DNA of 64,000 bases. It comes from Acidimicrobiia bacterium (GTDB lineage: Bacteria > Actinomycetota > Acidimicrobiia > Acidimicrobiales > Bin134). A program made the translations under genes and the position numbers. This document shows positions 6,367 through 15,238 of the stretch, piece after piece. The stretch lies in the NCBI GenBank assembly GCA_022819825.1, contig JAJEGM010000047.1, positions 1-64,000 on the forward strand. Direction: 5' to 3'. The notes beneath the pieces were generated by a model. That model saw nothing but the letters and a program-made list of their open reading frames with translations, had not been told where the DNA came from and searched no databases. Every line of letters starts with the position of its first letter. Position 1 is the stretch's first letter.

Positions 6367-8910
6367 ATGACGGCCCCCCGCAACGTCCCCGAGAAGCCCG
6401 CGCTCGAGGGCCTCGAAGCCAAGTGGGACGAAATCTGGGAAGCCAACGGAACGTACCGCTTCGACCGTACTGCTACCCGCGACCAGGTCTACTCAATCGA
6501 CACCCCTCCCCCCACCGTCAGCGGCAGCCTCCACGTGGGCCACATGTTCAGCTACACCCACTGCGACACCCTGGCCCGGTATCAGCGCATGCAGGGCAAG
6601 CAGGTGTACTACCCCATGGGCTGGGACGACAACGGCCTGCCCACCGAGCGCCGGGTGCAGAACTACTTCGGCGTCCGCTGCGACCCCTCCCTCCCCTACG
6701 ACCCGCACTACCAGCCCCCCGATGAGCCCGGCAAAGACCAGCTCCCCATCTCCCGGCGCAACTTCGTCGAGCTGTGCGAGCAACTCACCGCCACCGACGA
6801 GCAGGCCTTCGAGGAGCTGTGGCGCCGCCTGGGTTTGAGCATCGACTGGTCGCTCACCTACGCCACCATCGACGAGCGCAGCCGCCGAGCCTCCCAGAGG
6901 GCCTTCCTCCGCAACCTGGCCCGGGGCGAGGCCTACCAGAGCGAGGCCCCCAGCCTGTGGGATGTGACCTTCCGCACCGCAGTGGCCCAAGCCGAGCTCG
7001 AAGACCGGGAGCGCCCGGGCGCCTACCACCGCCTCGCGTTCCACCGCCCCGACGGCAGCGACCTGCCCATCGACACCACCCGCCCCGAGCTGCTGGCCGC
7101 CTGCGTGGCCGTGGTGGCCCACCCCGAAGACCAGCGCTACCAGCCGTTGTTCGGCCAGACCATCACCACCCCGCTGTTCAAGGCGGCGGTGCCCATGGTG
7201 GCCCACACCCTGGCCGACCCGGAGAAGGGCACCGGCGCGGCCATGATCTGCACCTTCGGCGACACCACCGACGTGACCTGGTGGCGGGAACTGAATCTGC
7301 CGGTGCGGGCGATCGTCGACCGGGGCGGGCGCATCGTGGACGACGCCCCCACCGGCATTGACCCCGCCCCCTACGCCGAGATCGCCGGGCGCACCATCCA
7401 CGGCGCCCAGCAGCGCATGGTCGAGCTCCTCACCGAGTCGGGCGAGCTGATCGGCGAGCCCCGGCCCATCACCCACCCGGTGAAGTTCTTCGAGAAGGGC
7501 CAGCGCCCACTGGAGATCGTCACCTCCCGCCAGTGGTACATCCGCAACGGCGGGCGCGACCAGGATCTGCGCGACGCCCTCATCGACAGGGGCCGGGAGC
7601 TCAACTGGGTGCCCGAGCACATGCGGGTCCGCTACGAGAACTGGGTCGGCGGGCTGAACGGCGACTGGCTCATCAGCCGCCAGCGCTTCTTCGGCGTGCC
7701 CTTCCCCATCTGGTATCCGCTGGATGCCGACGGCCAGCCCGACTACGACCACCCCATCGCCGCCGACGAGGCCAGCCTCCCCGTCGACCCCTCCTCCGAC
7801 ACACCCCCCGGCTACACCGAGGATCAGCGGGACCGACCCGGCGGTTTCGCCGCAGATCCCGACGTGATGGACACCTGGGCCACCTCGTCGCTGAGCCCTC
7901 AGATCGCCTGCTACTGGGAGGACGACCCCGACCTGTTCGAGCGCACCTTCCCCATGGACCTGCGCCCCCAGGCCCACGAGATCATCCGCACCTGGCTGTT
8001 CGCCACTGTGACCCGGGCCCACTTCGAGCACGGCGGGCTGCCGTGGTCCACCGCGGCCATATCCGGCTGGGTGCTCGACCCCGACCGCAAGAAGATGTCC
8101 AAGTCGAAGGGCAACGTGGTCACCCCCATGGGCACCCTGGAGCAATTCGGCGCCGACGCGCTGCGCTACTGGGCGTCTTCGGGGCGCCCCGGCACCGACA
8201 CCGCCTTTGAGGAAGGCCAGATGAAGGTGGGCCGGCGCCTGGCGGTGAAGATCCTCAACGCCAGCCGGTTCGTGCTCGGCCAGGAGCCCGCAGCCGACGC
8301 CCAGCCCACCGAGACCCTCGACCGGGCCCTGCTCGCCCACCTGGCCGACCTGATCGACGACGCCACCGCCGCCTTCGACAGGGGCGACTACGCCCGAGCC
8401 CTGGAGAGCGCCGAGACGTCGTTCTGGTCGTTCACCGACGACTACCTGGAGCTGGTGAAGAACCGGGCCTACGGCGGCCGGGGCGGGCCAGCGGGCGAGT
8501 CGGCCCGCTCCACCCTGGAGACGGCCCTCATCGCCTACCTCAAGCTGTTCGCCCCGTTCCTGCCGTATGTGACCGAAGAAGTGTGGTCGTGGTGGCAACA
8601 GGGCTCAGTCCACCGCTCCGCCTGGCCTGTCGGGGCCGAGCTGCGGGCCGCGGCCGGCGACGTGAACCCCGAGGCCGCCGCGGTGGCCGCCGACGCTCTG
8701 CGGGAGATCCGTCGCATCAAGAGCGACGCCAAGGTGCGCCTGGCCACTGCGGTCACCACCGCCACCGTCACCGACACCGCTGAGCGGCTGGCCATCTTGG
8801 AGCAGGTGGCCGACGACGTGGCCGACGCCGGGCGGTGCCGAGAACTGCTCACCTCGGAGGGCCCGGAGCTGTCGGTGACTGCGGAACTGGAAACCGAGTC
8901 CGCGGCCTAG
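6367..8910 (+). CDS. valS: Valyl-tRNA synthetase
   Basis: A class Ia aminoacyl-tRNA synthetase charging tRNA-Val. The HIGH-type motif is HVGH at residues 56-59, and KMSKSKGNV is near residue 576. The editing-domain block around LPIDTTRPELLAA and the anticodon-binding C-terminal domain follow. At about 847 residues it belongs to the shorter ValS form without a long C-terminal coiled coil. I placed the start at ATG 6367 (MTAPRNVPEKPALEG), because the 30 codons upstream back to a GTG at 6277 have no protein character. The preceding 95-base gap separates it from psuG. The tRNA-Val that it serves lies at 57870 in the same window. Confidence 0.93.
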   Translation: MTAPRNVPEKPALEGLEAKWDEIWEANGTYRFDRTATRDQVYSIDTPPPTVSGSLHVGHMFSYTHCDTLARYQRMQGKQVYYPMGWDDNGLPTERRVQNYFGVRCDPSLPYDPHYQPPDEPGKDQLPISRRNFVELCEQLTATDEQAFEELWRRLGLSIDWSLTYATIDERSRRASQRAFLRNLARGEAYQSEAPSLWDVTFRTAVAQAELEDRERPGAYHRLAFHRPDGSDLPIDTTRPELLAACVAVVAHPEDQRYQPLFGQTITTPLFKAAVPMVAHTLADPEKGTGAAMICTFGDTTDVTWWRELNLPVRAIVDRGGRIVDDAPTGIDPAPYAEIAGRTIHGAQQRMVELLTESGELIGEPRPITHPVKFFEKGQRPLEIVTSRQWYIRNGGRDQDLRDALIDRGRELNWVPEHMRVRYENWVGGLNGDWLISRQRFFGVPFPIWYPLDADGQPDYDHPIAADEASLPVDPSSDTPPGYTEDQRDRPGGFAADPDVMDTWATSSLSPQIACYWEDDPDLFERTFPMDLRPQAHEIIRTWLFATVTRAHFEHGGLPWSTAAISGWVLDPDRKKMSKSKGNVVTPMGTLEQFGADALRYWASSGRPGTDTAFEEGQMKVGRRLAVKILNASRFVLGQEPAADAQPTETLDRALLAHLADLIDDATAAFDRGDYARALESAETSFWSFTDDYLELVKNRAYGGRGGPAGESARSTLETALIAYLKLFAPFLPYVTEEVWSWWQQGSVHRSAWPVGAELRAAAGDVNPEAAAVAADALREIRRIKSDAKVRLATAVTTATVTDTAERLAILEQVADDVADAGRCRELLTSEGPELSVTAELETESAA

Positions 8911-8919
8911 TGGTCTGAG

Positions 8920-9654
8920 ATGAACAGATTGGGCCTCGGTGTTTTGGCCGGGGTTCTTGCCTGGTTGGTGACAGGATGCGGGGGTGAAGGCAAGACCGCG
9001 GTGACGGTGTACGCGGCAGCGTCGCTGTCGGAAGCATTCGAGGACTTGGCCGCCGAATACGAGGCCGCCAACCCCGATGTCGACGTGAAGCTCAACTTTG
9101 CGGGCAGCGCTCGGCTGGCCGCCCAAATCAGCGCCGGCGCCCGGGCTGACGTGTTCGCATCGGCCAACCGCGCCAACATGAGCCGGGTTGTAGCCGAAGG
9201 GCGCACCGCCGGACTCCCCGTCTTATTCGCCCGCAATCGACTGGCCTTGGTGGTGCCAGTGGACAACCCCGGCGATGTCACCGAATTGGAAGACCTGTCA
9301 GATGACAGCTTGGTGCTGGCGATGTGCGCCCCCGAGGTGCCCTGCGGCGCCCTCGCCCAGGCTGTGCTGGCCGACGCCGGGGTAAACGCCAACCCCGACA
9401 CCGAGGAGACAAGCGTGCGGGCCGTGCTCACCAAGGTGATGCTGGGAGAGGCCGACGCCGGGCTGGTGTATGCCACCGACGTGGCGGCCGGCGGAAACAA
9501 AGTGGCCACCGTGCCCCTCGGCCCCCAGATCAGGGTCAACGACTACCCAGTGGTGGCGGTGAGCGATCGGGCCGTTGCCGCCGATTTTGTGGATTTCATC
9601 CTCGGTCCTGATGGCCAGCGCATCCTCCGGAGTCACGGATTCGATTTCCCATGA
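8920..9654 (+). CDS. modA: Molybdate ABC transporter, substrate-binding lipoprotein
   Basis: A periplasmic-type binding protein anchored as a lipoprotein: a signal peptide with the lipobox LVTGC near residue 20. VYAAASLSEAFEDLA and the following DVKLNFAGSARLAAQI are the oxyanion-binding blocks of ModA, and ADVFASANRANM is also typical. It captures molybdate or tungstate for ModBC. It lies 9 bases after valS and overlaps modB by 4 bases (ATGA), so modABC is one operon. Length 244 residues is normal. Supply of molybdenum fits the molybdenum hydroxylase at the end of the window. Confidence 0.93.
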   Translation: MNRLGLGVLAGVLAWLVTGCGGEGKTAVTVYAAASLSEAFEDLAAEYEAANPDVDVKLNFAGSARLAAQISAGARADVFASANRANMSRVVAEGRTAGLPVLFARNRLALVVPVDNPGDVTELEDLSDDSLVLAMCAPEVPCGALAQAVLADAGVNANPDTEETSVRAVLTKVMLGEADAGLVYATDVAAGGNKVATVPLGPQIRVNDYPVVAVSDRAVAADFVDFILGPDGQRILRSHGFDFP

Positions 9655-10505
9655 CCGACCGTCCCACTCCCAAAGAGCCCAATCGCAGCCCGCCCATCGC
9701 GATTGTGGCAATGGCAATCATCGCGGTAGCCGTCTTGGCGCTGCCCCTGGTGGGCCTGCTGCAGCGAACACCGTGGTCAACGCTGGGCACCAGGCTGGGC
9801 GAGACGGCCACCCTAGAGGCCCTCCAGGTGTCGGTGGTGGTGTCACTTCTAGCCGCGGCGGTCTCGATGGTGCTGGGGCTGCCCTTGGCCTGGGTGTTGG
9901 CCCGGCTGACGTTCCGAGGGCGGGCGCTGGTGCGGGCCGTCGTGCTGCTGCCCATGGTGCTGCCCCCGGTGGTGGGCGGGATCGCCTTGTTCTTCGCCCT
10001 CGGACGAAAGGGGCTAGTCGGCCGGGCGCTGCAAAACTGGTTCGGCATCGACACCCTCATCGGCACCACCGCCGGCGCGGTGATCGCCGCCGCGTTCGTG
10101 TCGATGCCGTTCTTCGTGATCACCGCCGAGGCCGGCTTGCGCCAGCTCGACCCCCGCTTGGAGTCGGCCGCCTCCACCCTGGGCGCCGGCCGCTGGACGG
10201 TGCTGCGCCGAATCACGCTGCCGCTGCTGGCCCCGTCGCTGGCCGCAGGGGCCACCCTGTCGTGGGCCCGGGCCCTCGGCGAGTTCGGGGCCACCATCAC
10301 CTTCGCCGGCAACCACCCGGGCCGCACTCGCACACTGCCCCTGGCCATTGCCCAAGCCAACGAGGCCGGCCAGCCCGAGGCGGCCATCGCCATGTCGGTG
10401 CTGCTAATCGGGGTGTCACTGCTCATCCTCATCGGTCTGCGCCACCGTTGGATCGCCCCCCGCACTAGCCAACCCGATACCTCATCGGAGACGTCGCCCT
10501 CATGA
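9651..10505 (+). CDS. modB: Molybdate ABC transporter permease
   Basis: A 284-residue inner-membrane permease with about five or six hydrophobic segments. The EAA-type cytoplasmic loop is visible as ESAASTLGAGRWTVLRRITL, and ALGEFGATITFAGN is the ModB/CysT signature near residue 205. The N-terminus carries a short polar leader (MTDRPTPKEPNRSPP) before the first membrane helix. The gene overlaps modA at its start and modC at its end by four bases each, indicating coupled translation and equal expression of the transporter parts. Confidence 0.93.
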   Translation: MTDRPTPKEPNRSPPIAIVAMAIIAVAVLALPLVGLLQRTPWSTLGTRLGETATLEALQVSVVVSLLAAAVSMVLGLPLAWVLARLTFRGRALVRAVVLLPMVLPPVVGGIALFFALGRKGLVGRALQNWFGIDTLIGTTAGAVIAAAFVSMPFFVITAEAGLRQLDPRLESAASTLGAGRWTVLRRITLPLLAPSLAAGATLSWARALGEFGATITFAGNHPGRTRTLPLAIAQANEAGQPEAAIAMSVLLIGVSLLILIGLRHRWIAPRTSQPDTSSETSPS

Positions 10506-11542
10506 GCATCCAGGCTGAGATCCATGCCGCCACCGGAGGCTTTGCTATCCACGCCGCGTTCGATGCACCCACCGGGAGCTGTACCGCCATCGTCGGCCCC
10601 AACGGGGCGGGCAAGACCACCCTGGTTCACGCGCTCGCCGGTCTGATCCCGCTGCGGCAAGGCAAGATCGTGCTGGCTGGTCAGGTGGTCGAAGATCCTG
10701 CCCAAGGCATCCAGACACCACCCGACCGCCGGCCCATCGCCCTTCACGGCCAGCACAACCTGCTGTTTCCCCACCTCAGCGTGGTAGACAACGTGGCGTT
10801 CGGCCCCCGGTGTGCGGGCCTGGCCGCTCGTCCGGCTCGCCAGCGGGCCGAGGAATGGCTCAGCAGGGTCGGCCTGGCCGACCTGGCCGGACTGCGTCCC
10901 GCGCAGCTCTCAGGCGGGCAGGCCCAGCGGGTGGGCTTGGCCCGGGCCGCGGCCTGCCAACCCGCCGTTCTGCTCCTCGATGAGTCCCTGGCCTCCCTCG
11001 ACGCCGAAACCCGCACCGACGTGCGCCACTTGCTTGCCGATATCGAGGCCACTCGGGTGCTCATCACCCACGATCCGGTGGAAACCAGGGTGCTGGCCGA
11101 CCAACTCTTGGTGATGGAAAAGGGTGAGATCGTGCAGACCGGCACCCCCGAGGAAGTGGCCGGCGATCCCCGCACCCCGTGGACCGCTGGATTGCTCGAC
11201 ATAAACCTGCTCACCGGTACCGCCTCGGGCACCCAAGTGGCCCTGCACAGCGGCGTCGCCCTCACCACAGCCACCCCAATGACCGGGCCAGTTCTGGTTA
11301 CCTTCTCCCCCGCGGCCGTCACCCTTTCAACGGTCGAGCCCCACACCAGCGCCCGCAACACCTGGGAGGCCGAAGTGGCCCGCATCCAGCCCGAGAGCGA
11401 CCGGGTCAGGGTGCTTCTGGGGGCCCCGGTGCCCTGCCAGGCATGGGTCACACCCCAGGCGGTGGGCGAGTTGGCACTGAGTGCCGGCTCGCGGTGCTGG
11501 GCCGCCCTCAAAGCCACCGAATTGACCGTCCGAGAGGCCTAG
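10502..11542 (+). CDS. modC: Molybdate ABC transporter ATP-binding protein
   Basis: A 346-residue ATPase that drives ModB. Walker A is GPNGAGKTT near residue 35, the ABC signature is LSGGQAQRVGLARA, and Walker B with the catalytic acid is AVLLLDESLASLD. After residue 260 the protein continues into a TOBE/MOP-like domain (TSARNTWEAEVARI, LGAPVPCQAW), which in this family senses molybdate and damps transport. The start ATG overlaps the modB stop. It is the last gene of the operon; a GC-only hairpin follows three bases after the stop. Confidence 0.93.
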   Translation: MSIQAEIHAATGGFAIHAAFDAPTGSCTAIVGPNGAGKTTLVHALAGLIPLRQGKIVLAGQVVEDPAQGIQTPPDRRPIALHGQHNLLFPHLSVVDNVAFGPRCAGLAARPARQRAEEWLSRVGLADLAGLRPAQLSGGQAQRVGLARAAACQPAVLLLDESLASLDAETRTDVRHLLADIEATRVLITHDPVETRVLADQLLVMEKGEIVQTGTPEEVAGDPRTPWTAGLLDINLLTGTASGTQVALHSGVALTTATPMTGPVLVTFSPAAVTLSTVEPHTSARNTWEAEVARIQPESDRVRVLLGAPVPCQAWVTPQAVGELALSAGSRCWAALKATELTVREA

Positions 11543-11545
11543 TTC

Positions 11546-11565
11546 GCGCGCGCGGACGCGCGCGC
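11546..11565 (+). terminator. GC-alternating hairpin after modC
   Basis: GCGCGCGC (11546-11553) and GCGCGCGC (11558-11565) form an 8-bp self-complementary stem around the loop GGAC, starting three bases after the modC stop. There is no T run, so it would be a weak or factor-dependent terminator. Alternating CG may also adopt unusual helix forms. Confidence 0.45.
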
Positions 11566-11584
11566 CAAAGTGCCTTGTGGAGCA

Positions 11585-11719
11585 CTCAGGAAAATTCCTT
11601 GAGCGCGAAATCCCTGGTCATAGCGTCGCGCCAAAGAAGTTCATTGATGAAGTTTCCCCTTTGTAATTACACTTTGAGAACTTCGCGCTTGCAGCATCCA
11701 AGCCTCGTTCTCAGGGGGG
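11585..11719 (+). promoter_or_regulatory. Leader region of the ribonucleotide reductase operon
   Basis: The 181-base gap before nrdA is AT-richer than its surroundings. It contains an imperfect inverted repeat CTCAGGAA/TTCCTTGAG (11585-11603), a second pair GAAGTTC/GAACTTC about 35 bases apart (11636-11682), a TAATTA at 11664 that could be a -10 element, and a clear ribosome-binding run of G's at 11714-11719. I looked for the paired NrdR-box pattern and did not find it. Regulation by these repeats is a guess. Confidence 0.3.
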
Positions 11720-11723
11720 ACTG

Positions 11724-14150
11724 ATGACACTCATACAGGAGCCATTGGCCGCAGTGGTCACCAATGGGGCCGATGCCGACCAAAACGGAGAGCATGCCGC
11801 CAGCGACACCGGGATGCGGGTCCGCAAGCGCAACGGCGAACTGGAGCCGGTGGACGTCAACAAGATCGTCAACGCGGTGGCCCGCTGCGCCGAGGGACTG
11901 GTGGGCGTCGACCCGATGCGGGTGGCCACCCGGACCATCTCCGCTCTGGCCGATGGGGCCACCACCCGAGAGCTCGACGAGCTGTCCATCCGCACCGCGG
12001 CCGGGCTGATCGTCACCGAGCCCAACTACTCCAGGCTCGCCGCCCGCCTTCTGTCCACCTGTATCGACAAAGAGGTCCGCAACCAGAACATCCCCTGGTT
12101 CACCGAGTCGATCAAAACCGGCCACAGCCTGGGTTTGATCAGCGATGAGACTGCCGACTTCGCTGAGAAATACGCGCCGGCGCTGAACGCCTCCATCAGC
12201 TCGCTGCGCGATAGGAACTTCGAGTTCTTCGGCCTGCGCACGGTGTACGACCGCTACCTGCTTCGCCACCCCGACACCCGCCAGGTGATCGAGACCCCCC
12301 AGTACTTCTTCTTGCGGGTGGCCTGCGGCCTCTCCGCCGATGCCGATGAGGCCATCGCCTTCTACGACCTGATGAGCTCGCTGGCCTACCTGCCGTCGAG
12401 CCCCACGCTGTTCAACTCGGGCACCGCCCACCCGCAGATGTCGTCGTGCTACCTGCTCGACTCCCCCACCGACAGCCTCGAGGGCATCTACCAGCGCTAT
12501 ACCGACATCGCCCGGCTGTCGAAGTTCGCCGGCGGCATCGGCGTGGCCTGGCACCGCATTCGCTCCAAGGGGTCGCTCATCCGGGGTACCAACGGCCTGT
12601 CCAACGGCATCGTGCCTTGGCTCAAGACCCTGGACAGCTCGGTGGCCGCCGTCAATCAGGGCGGCAAGCGCAAGGGCGCGGCCTGCGTCTACCTGGAGTC
12701 ATGGCACGCCGATATCGAGGACTTCTTGGAGCTCAAGGAGAACACCGGCGACCACAACCGCCGAGCCCACAATCTGAATTTGGCCAATTGGGTTCCCGAT
12801 CTGTTCATGGAGCGGGTGGAGAAAGACTGGCAGTGGTCGCTGTTCGACCCCAAGAAGGTCCCCCACTTCACCGACCTGTACGGCGATGAGTTCCGCGAGG
12901 CCTACGAGGAGGCTGAGCGCGAGAAGCTGTACGAGGTCCAGCTCCCCGCCCGCCAGCTCTACAGCCGCATGATGCGGTGCCTGGCCCAAACCGGCAACGG
13001 TTGGATGACGTTCAAAGACGCCTCCAACCTGCGCTGCAACCAGACCGGCCAAGAGGGCCGCACCGTACACCTGTCCAACCTGTGTACCGAGATCATCGAG
13101 GTCACCAGCGACGACGAGACCGCGGTGTGCAACCTGGGGTCGGTCAATCTGGGAGAGTTCGTCGACACCGACAGCGGCAAGATGGACTTCGAGCGGCTCG
13201 GGGATGTGATCCGCACCGTGGTGCCCTTCTTGGACCGGGTGATCGACATCAACTTCTATCCCACCACCGAGGCGGCCAACTCCAACGCCAAGTGGCGCCC
13301 GGTGGGCCTGGGCCTGATGGGCCTCCAAGACGTGTTCTTCCATCTTGCTATGCCGTTCGATAGCGACGAGGCCCGCCAACTGTCGGCCCGCATCTCCGAG
13401 GAGATCTACTTCAACGCCCTGTGGGCCTCCACCGAGCTAGCCGAAAAGCACGGACCCCATCCCGCGTTCGCCGAAACCCGGGCAGCAAGCGGCCACCTCC
13501 AGTTCGACCTATGGGATAAGGATTCATCCGATCCGGCCCGGTGGCAGACGCTGCGGGACCGCATCGCCGAACACGGACTGCGCAACTCCCTGCTCATCGC
13601 CATCGCCCCCACCGCCACCATCGCCTCCATCGCCGGGTGCTACGAGTGCATCGAGCCCCAGGTGTCCAACCTGTTCAAGCGGGAGACCCTCTCCGGGGAG
13701 TTCTTGCAGATCAACCGCTATCTGGTGCGCGACCTCCAGGAGTTGGGCCTGTGGGACGACCAGATGATCGCCGACGTGAAGCGCTCCGAAGGTTCGGTGG
13801 CCGACATCGAGCGAATCCCCGACGGTCTCAAGGCGGTGTACCGCACCGCCTGGGAGCTTCCCCAGCGCTCCCTCATCGATATGGCCGCCGACCGGGGGGC
13901 GTTCATCGACCAGTCTCAGTCGCTGAACCTGTTCATGGAGTCGCCCACCATCGGCAAGCTCAGTTCCATGTACCTGCACGCCTGGAAGGCCGGGCTGAAG
14001 ACCACCTACTACCTGAGATCCCGCCCGGCCACCCGGATCAACCAGACCACCACCGGCGCCCCCGATGCCGCGAGCGCCGCCCCAGTGCCCGACGCCGAGG
14101 CGGTGGCCTGCTCCCTGGAAAACCCCGAGACCTGTGAGGCATGCGACTGA
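11724..14150 (+). CDS. nrdA: Class I ribonucleoside-diphosphate reductase, alpha subunit
   Basis: The catalytic subunit reducing ribonucleotides to deoxyribonucleotides for DNA synthesis. An N-terminal ATP-cone begins near residue 33 (RVRKRNGELEPVDVNKIV). Active-site landmarks follow: SSPTLFNSGT, MSSCYLL, the radical-site motif NLCTEI, and NLGSVNL. The C-terminal tail CSLENPETCEACD carries the paired cysteines that re-reduce the active site. Length 808 residues is normal for class I with an ATP-cone. The start ATG has a G-rich ribosome-binding site 5 bases upstream. The stop codon overlaps the start of nrdB. Confidence 0.93.
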   Translation: MTLIQEPLAAVVTNGADADQNGEHAASDTGMRVRKRNGELEPVDVNKIVNAVARCAEGLVGVDPMRVATRTISALADGATTRELDELSIRTAAGLIVTEPNYSRLAARLLSTCIDKEVRNQNIPWFTESIKTGHSLGLISDETADFAEKYAPALNASISSLRDRNFEFFGLRTVYDRYLLRHPDTRQVIETPQYFFLRVACGLSADADEAIAFYDLMSSLAYLPSSPTLFNSGTAHPQMSSCYLLDSPTDSLEGIYQRYTDIARLSKFAGGIGVAWHRIRSKGSLIRGTNGLSNGIVPWLKTLDSSVAAVNQGGKRKGAACVYLESWHADIEDFLELKENTGDHNRRAHNLNLANWVPDLFMERVEKDWQWSLFDPKKVPHFTDLYGDEFREAYEEAEREKLYEVQLPARQLYSRMMRCLAQTGNGWMTFKDASNLRCNQTGQEGRTVHLSNLCTEIIEVTSDDETAVCNLGSVNLGEFVDTDSGKMDFERLGDVIRTVVPFLDRVIDINFYPTTEAANSNAKWRPVGLGLMGLQDVFFHLAMPFDSDEARQLSARISEEIYFNALWASTELAEKHGPHPAFAETRAASGHLQFDLWDKDSSDPARWQTLRDRIAEHGLRNSLLIAIAPTATIASIAGCYECIEPQVSNLFKRETLSGEFLQINRYLVRDLQELGLWDDQMIADVKRSEGSVADIERIPDGLKAVYRTAWELPQRSLIDMAADRGAFIDQSQSLNLFMESPTIGKLSSMYLHAWKAGLKTTYYLRSRPATRINQTTTGAPDAASAAPVPDAEAVACSLENPETCEACD

Positions 14151-15238
14151 TGGCCCTGGCAGAAACCCCCTTCCTCGCAGAAGACCTGGCTCTCAGCCCG
14201 GCGCCGGAGGCGGCGCCTGAGGTCTCACCGGCCCAAGGGCGCATCCTCGATCCTGGCTTCAAGCTGACGCTGCGCCCCATGCGCTATCCGCAGTTCTTCG
14301 ACATGTACCGCGACGCCATCAAGAACACCTGGACAGTGGACGAGATCGACTTTTCCGACGATCTGGTCGATTTGGAGCGCACCCTTCTTCCCGCCGAGAA
14401 GCACCTGGTGAACCGACTGGTGGCTTTCTTCGCCACCGGCGACTCCATCGTGGCCAACAACTTGGTGCTGAACCTCTACCAACACGTAAACGCCCCCGAG
14501 GCCCGGATGTATCTGTCTCGGCAGCTCTATGAAGAGGCGTTGCACGTCCAGTTCTATCTGACGCTTCTCGACAACTACATCCCCGACCTGGCCGAGCGGG
14601 AGGCCGCATTCGCCGCCATCGACAACATTCCCTCCATCCGCCAGAAGGCCGAGTTCTGCTTCCGGTGGATGAACTCGATGGAAGACATCGACCAGTGCGA
14701 CACCCCTCAGCAGCGGCGGCAGTTCCTGTTGAACCTGATCTGCTTCGCCACCTGCATCGAAGGGCTGTTCTTCTTCGCAGCATTCGCCTACGTGTACTTC
14801 CTGCGGTCCAAGGGGCTGTTGAACGGGCTGGCCGCCGGCACCAACTGGGTGTTCCGCGACGAAAGCTGCCACATGAACTTCGCCCTTGAGGTGGTGAACA
14901 CGGTTCGGGCCGAGGAGCCTGAACTGTTCGACGCCGAGCTCAGCCAGCAGGTCACCACCATGATCCGCGAAGCGGTCGACTGCGAGTACCAGTTCGCCGA
15001 GGACCTGCTGGGCCAGGGCGTGCCCGGCATGTCGGTGGCCGACACCCGCCGCTACCTCGAGTTCGTCGCCGACCAGCGCCTCACCCAGCTCGGGCTGCCC
15101 AAGCAGTTCGGGGCCAAGAACCCGTTCTCGTTCATGGAGCTCCAAGACGTGCAGGAGCTGACCAACTTCTTCGAGCGCACCGTGGCCTCCTACCAGGTAG
15201 GTGTCGAGGGCGACGTGGCCTTCGACGAAGACTTCTAG
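14150..15238 (+). CDS. nrdB: Class I ribonucleotide reductase, beta (radical) subunit
   Basis: The ferritin-like subunit that stores the radical. The first metal acid lies in FFATGDSIVANN, the E..H pair in QLYEEALHVQFY, with Tyr four residues after the His where the radical tyrosine of class Ia enzymes sits. Later ligands lie in CIEGLFFFAAFAYVYF and RDESCHMNFALEV. I took ATG 14150, which shares its A with the nrdA stop (TGATG) and has GAGG ten bases upstream; an in-frame ATG at 14141 is also possible. The gene ends at CTAG shared with the convergent dnaG stop. Confidence 0.92.
   Translation: MALAETPFLAEDLALSPAPEAAPEVSPAQGRILDPGFKLTLRPMRYPQFFDMYRDAIKNTWTVDEIDFSDDLVDLERTLLPAEKHLVNRLVAFFATGDSIVANNLVLNLYQHVNAPEARMYLSRQLYEEALHVQFYLTLLDNYIPDLAEREAAFAAIDNIPSIRQKAEFCFRWMNSMEDIDQCDTPQQRRQFLLNLICFATCIEGLFFFAAFAYVYFLRSKGLLNGLAAGTNWVFRDESCHMNFALEVVNTVRAEEPELFDAELSQQVTTMIREAVDCEYQFAEDLLGQGVPGMSVADTRRYLEFVADQRLTQLGLPKQFGAKNPFSFMELQDVQELTNFFERTVASYQVGVEGDVAFDEDF

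Noticed and set aside
6493-8598. 701-residue open frame antisense to valS
   Set aside because: GC-rich DNA leaves long open frames on the opposite strand; it is low-complexity Gly/Val/Arg-rich and has no domain.
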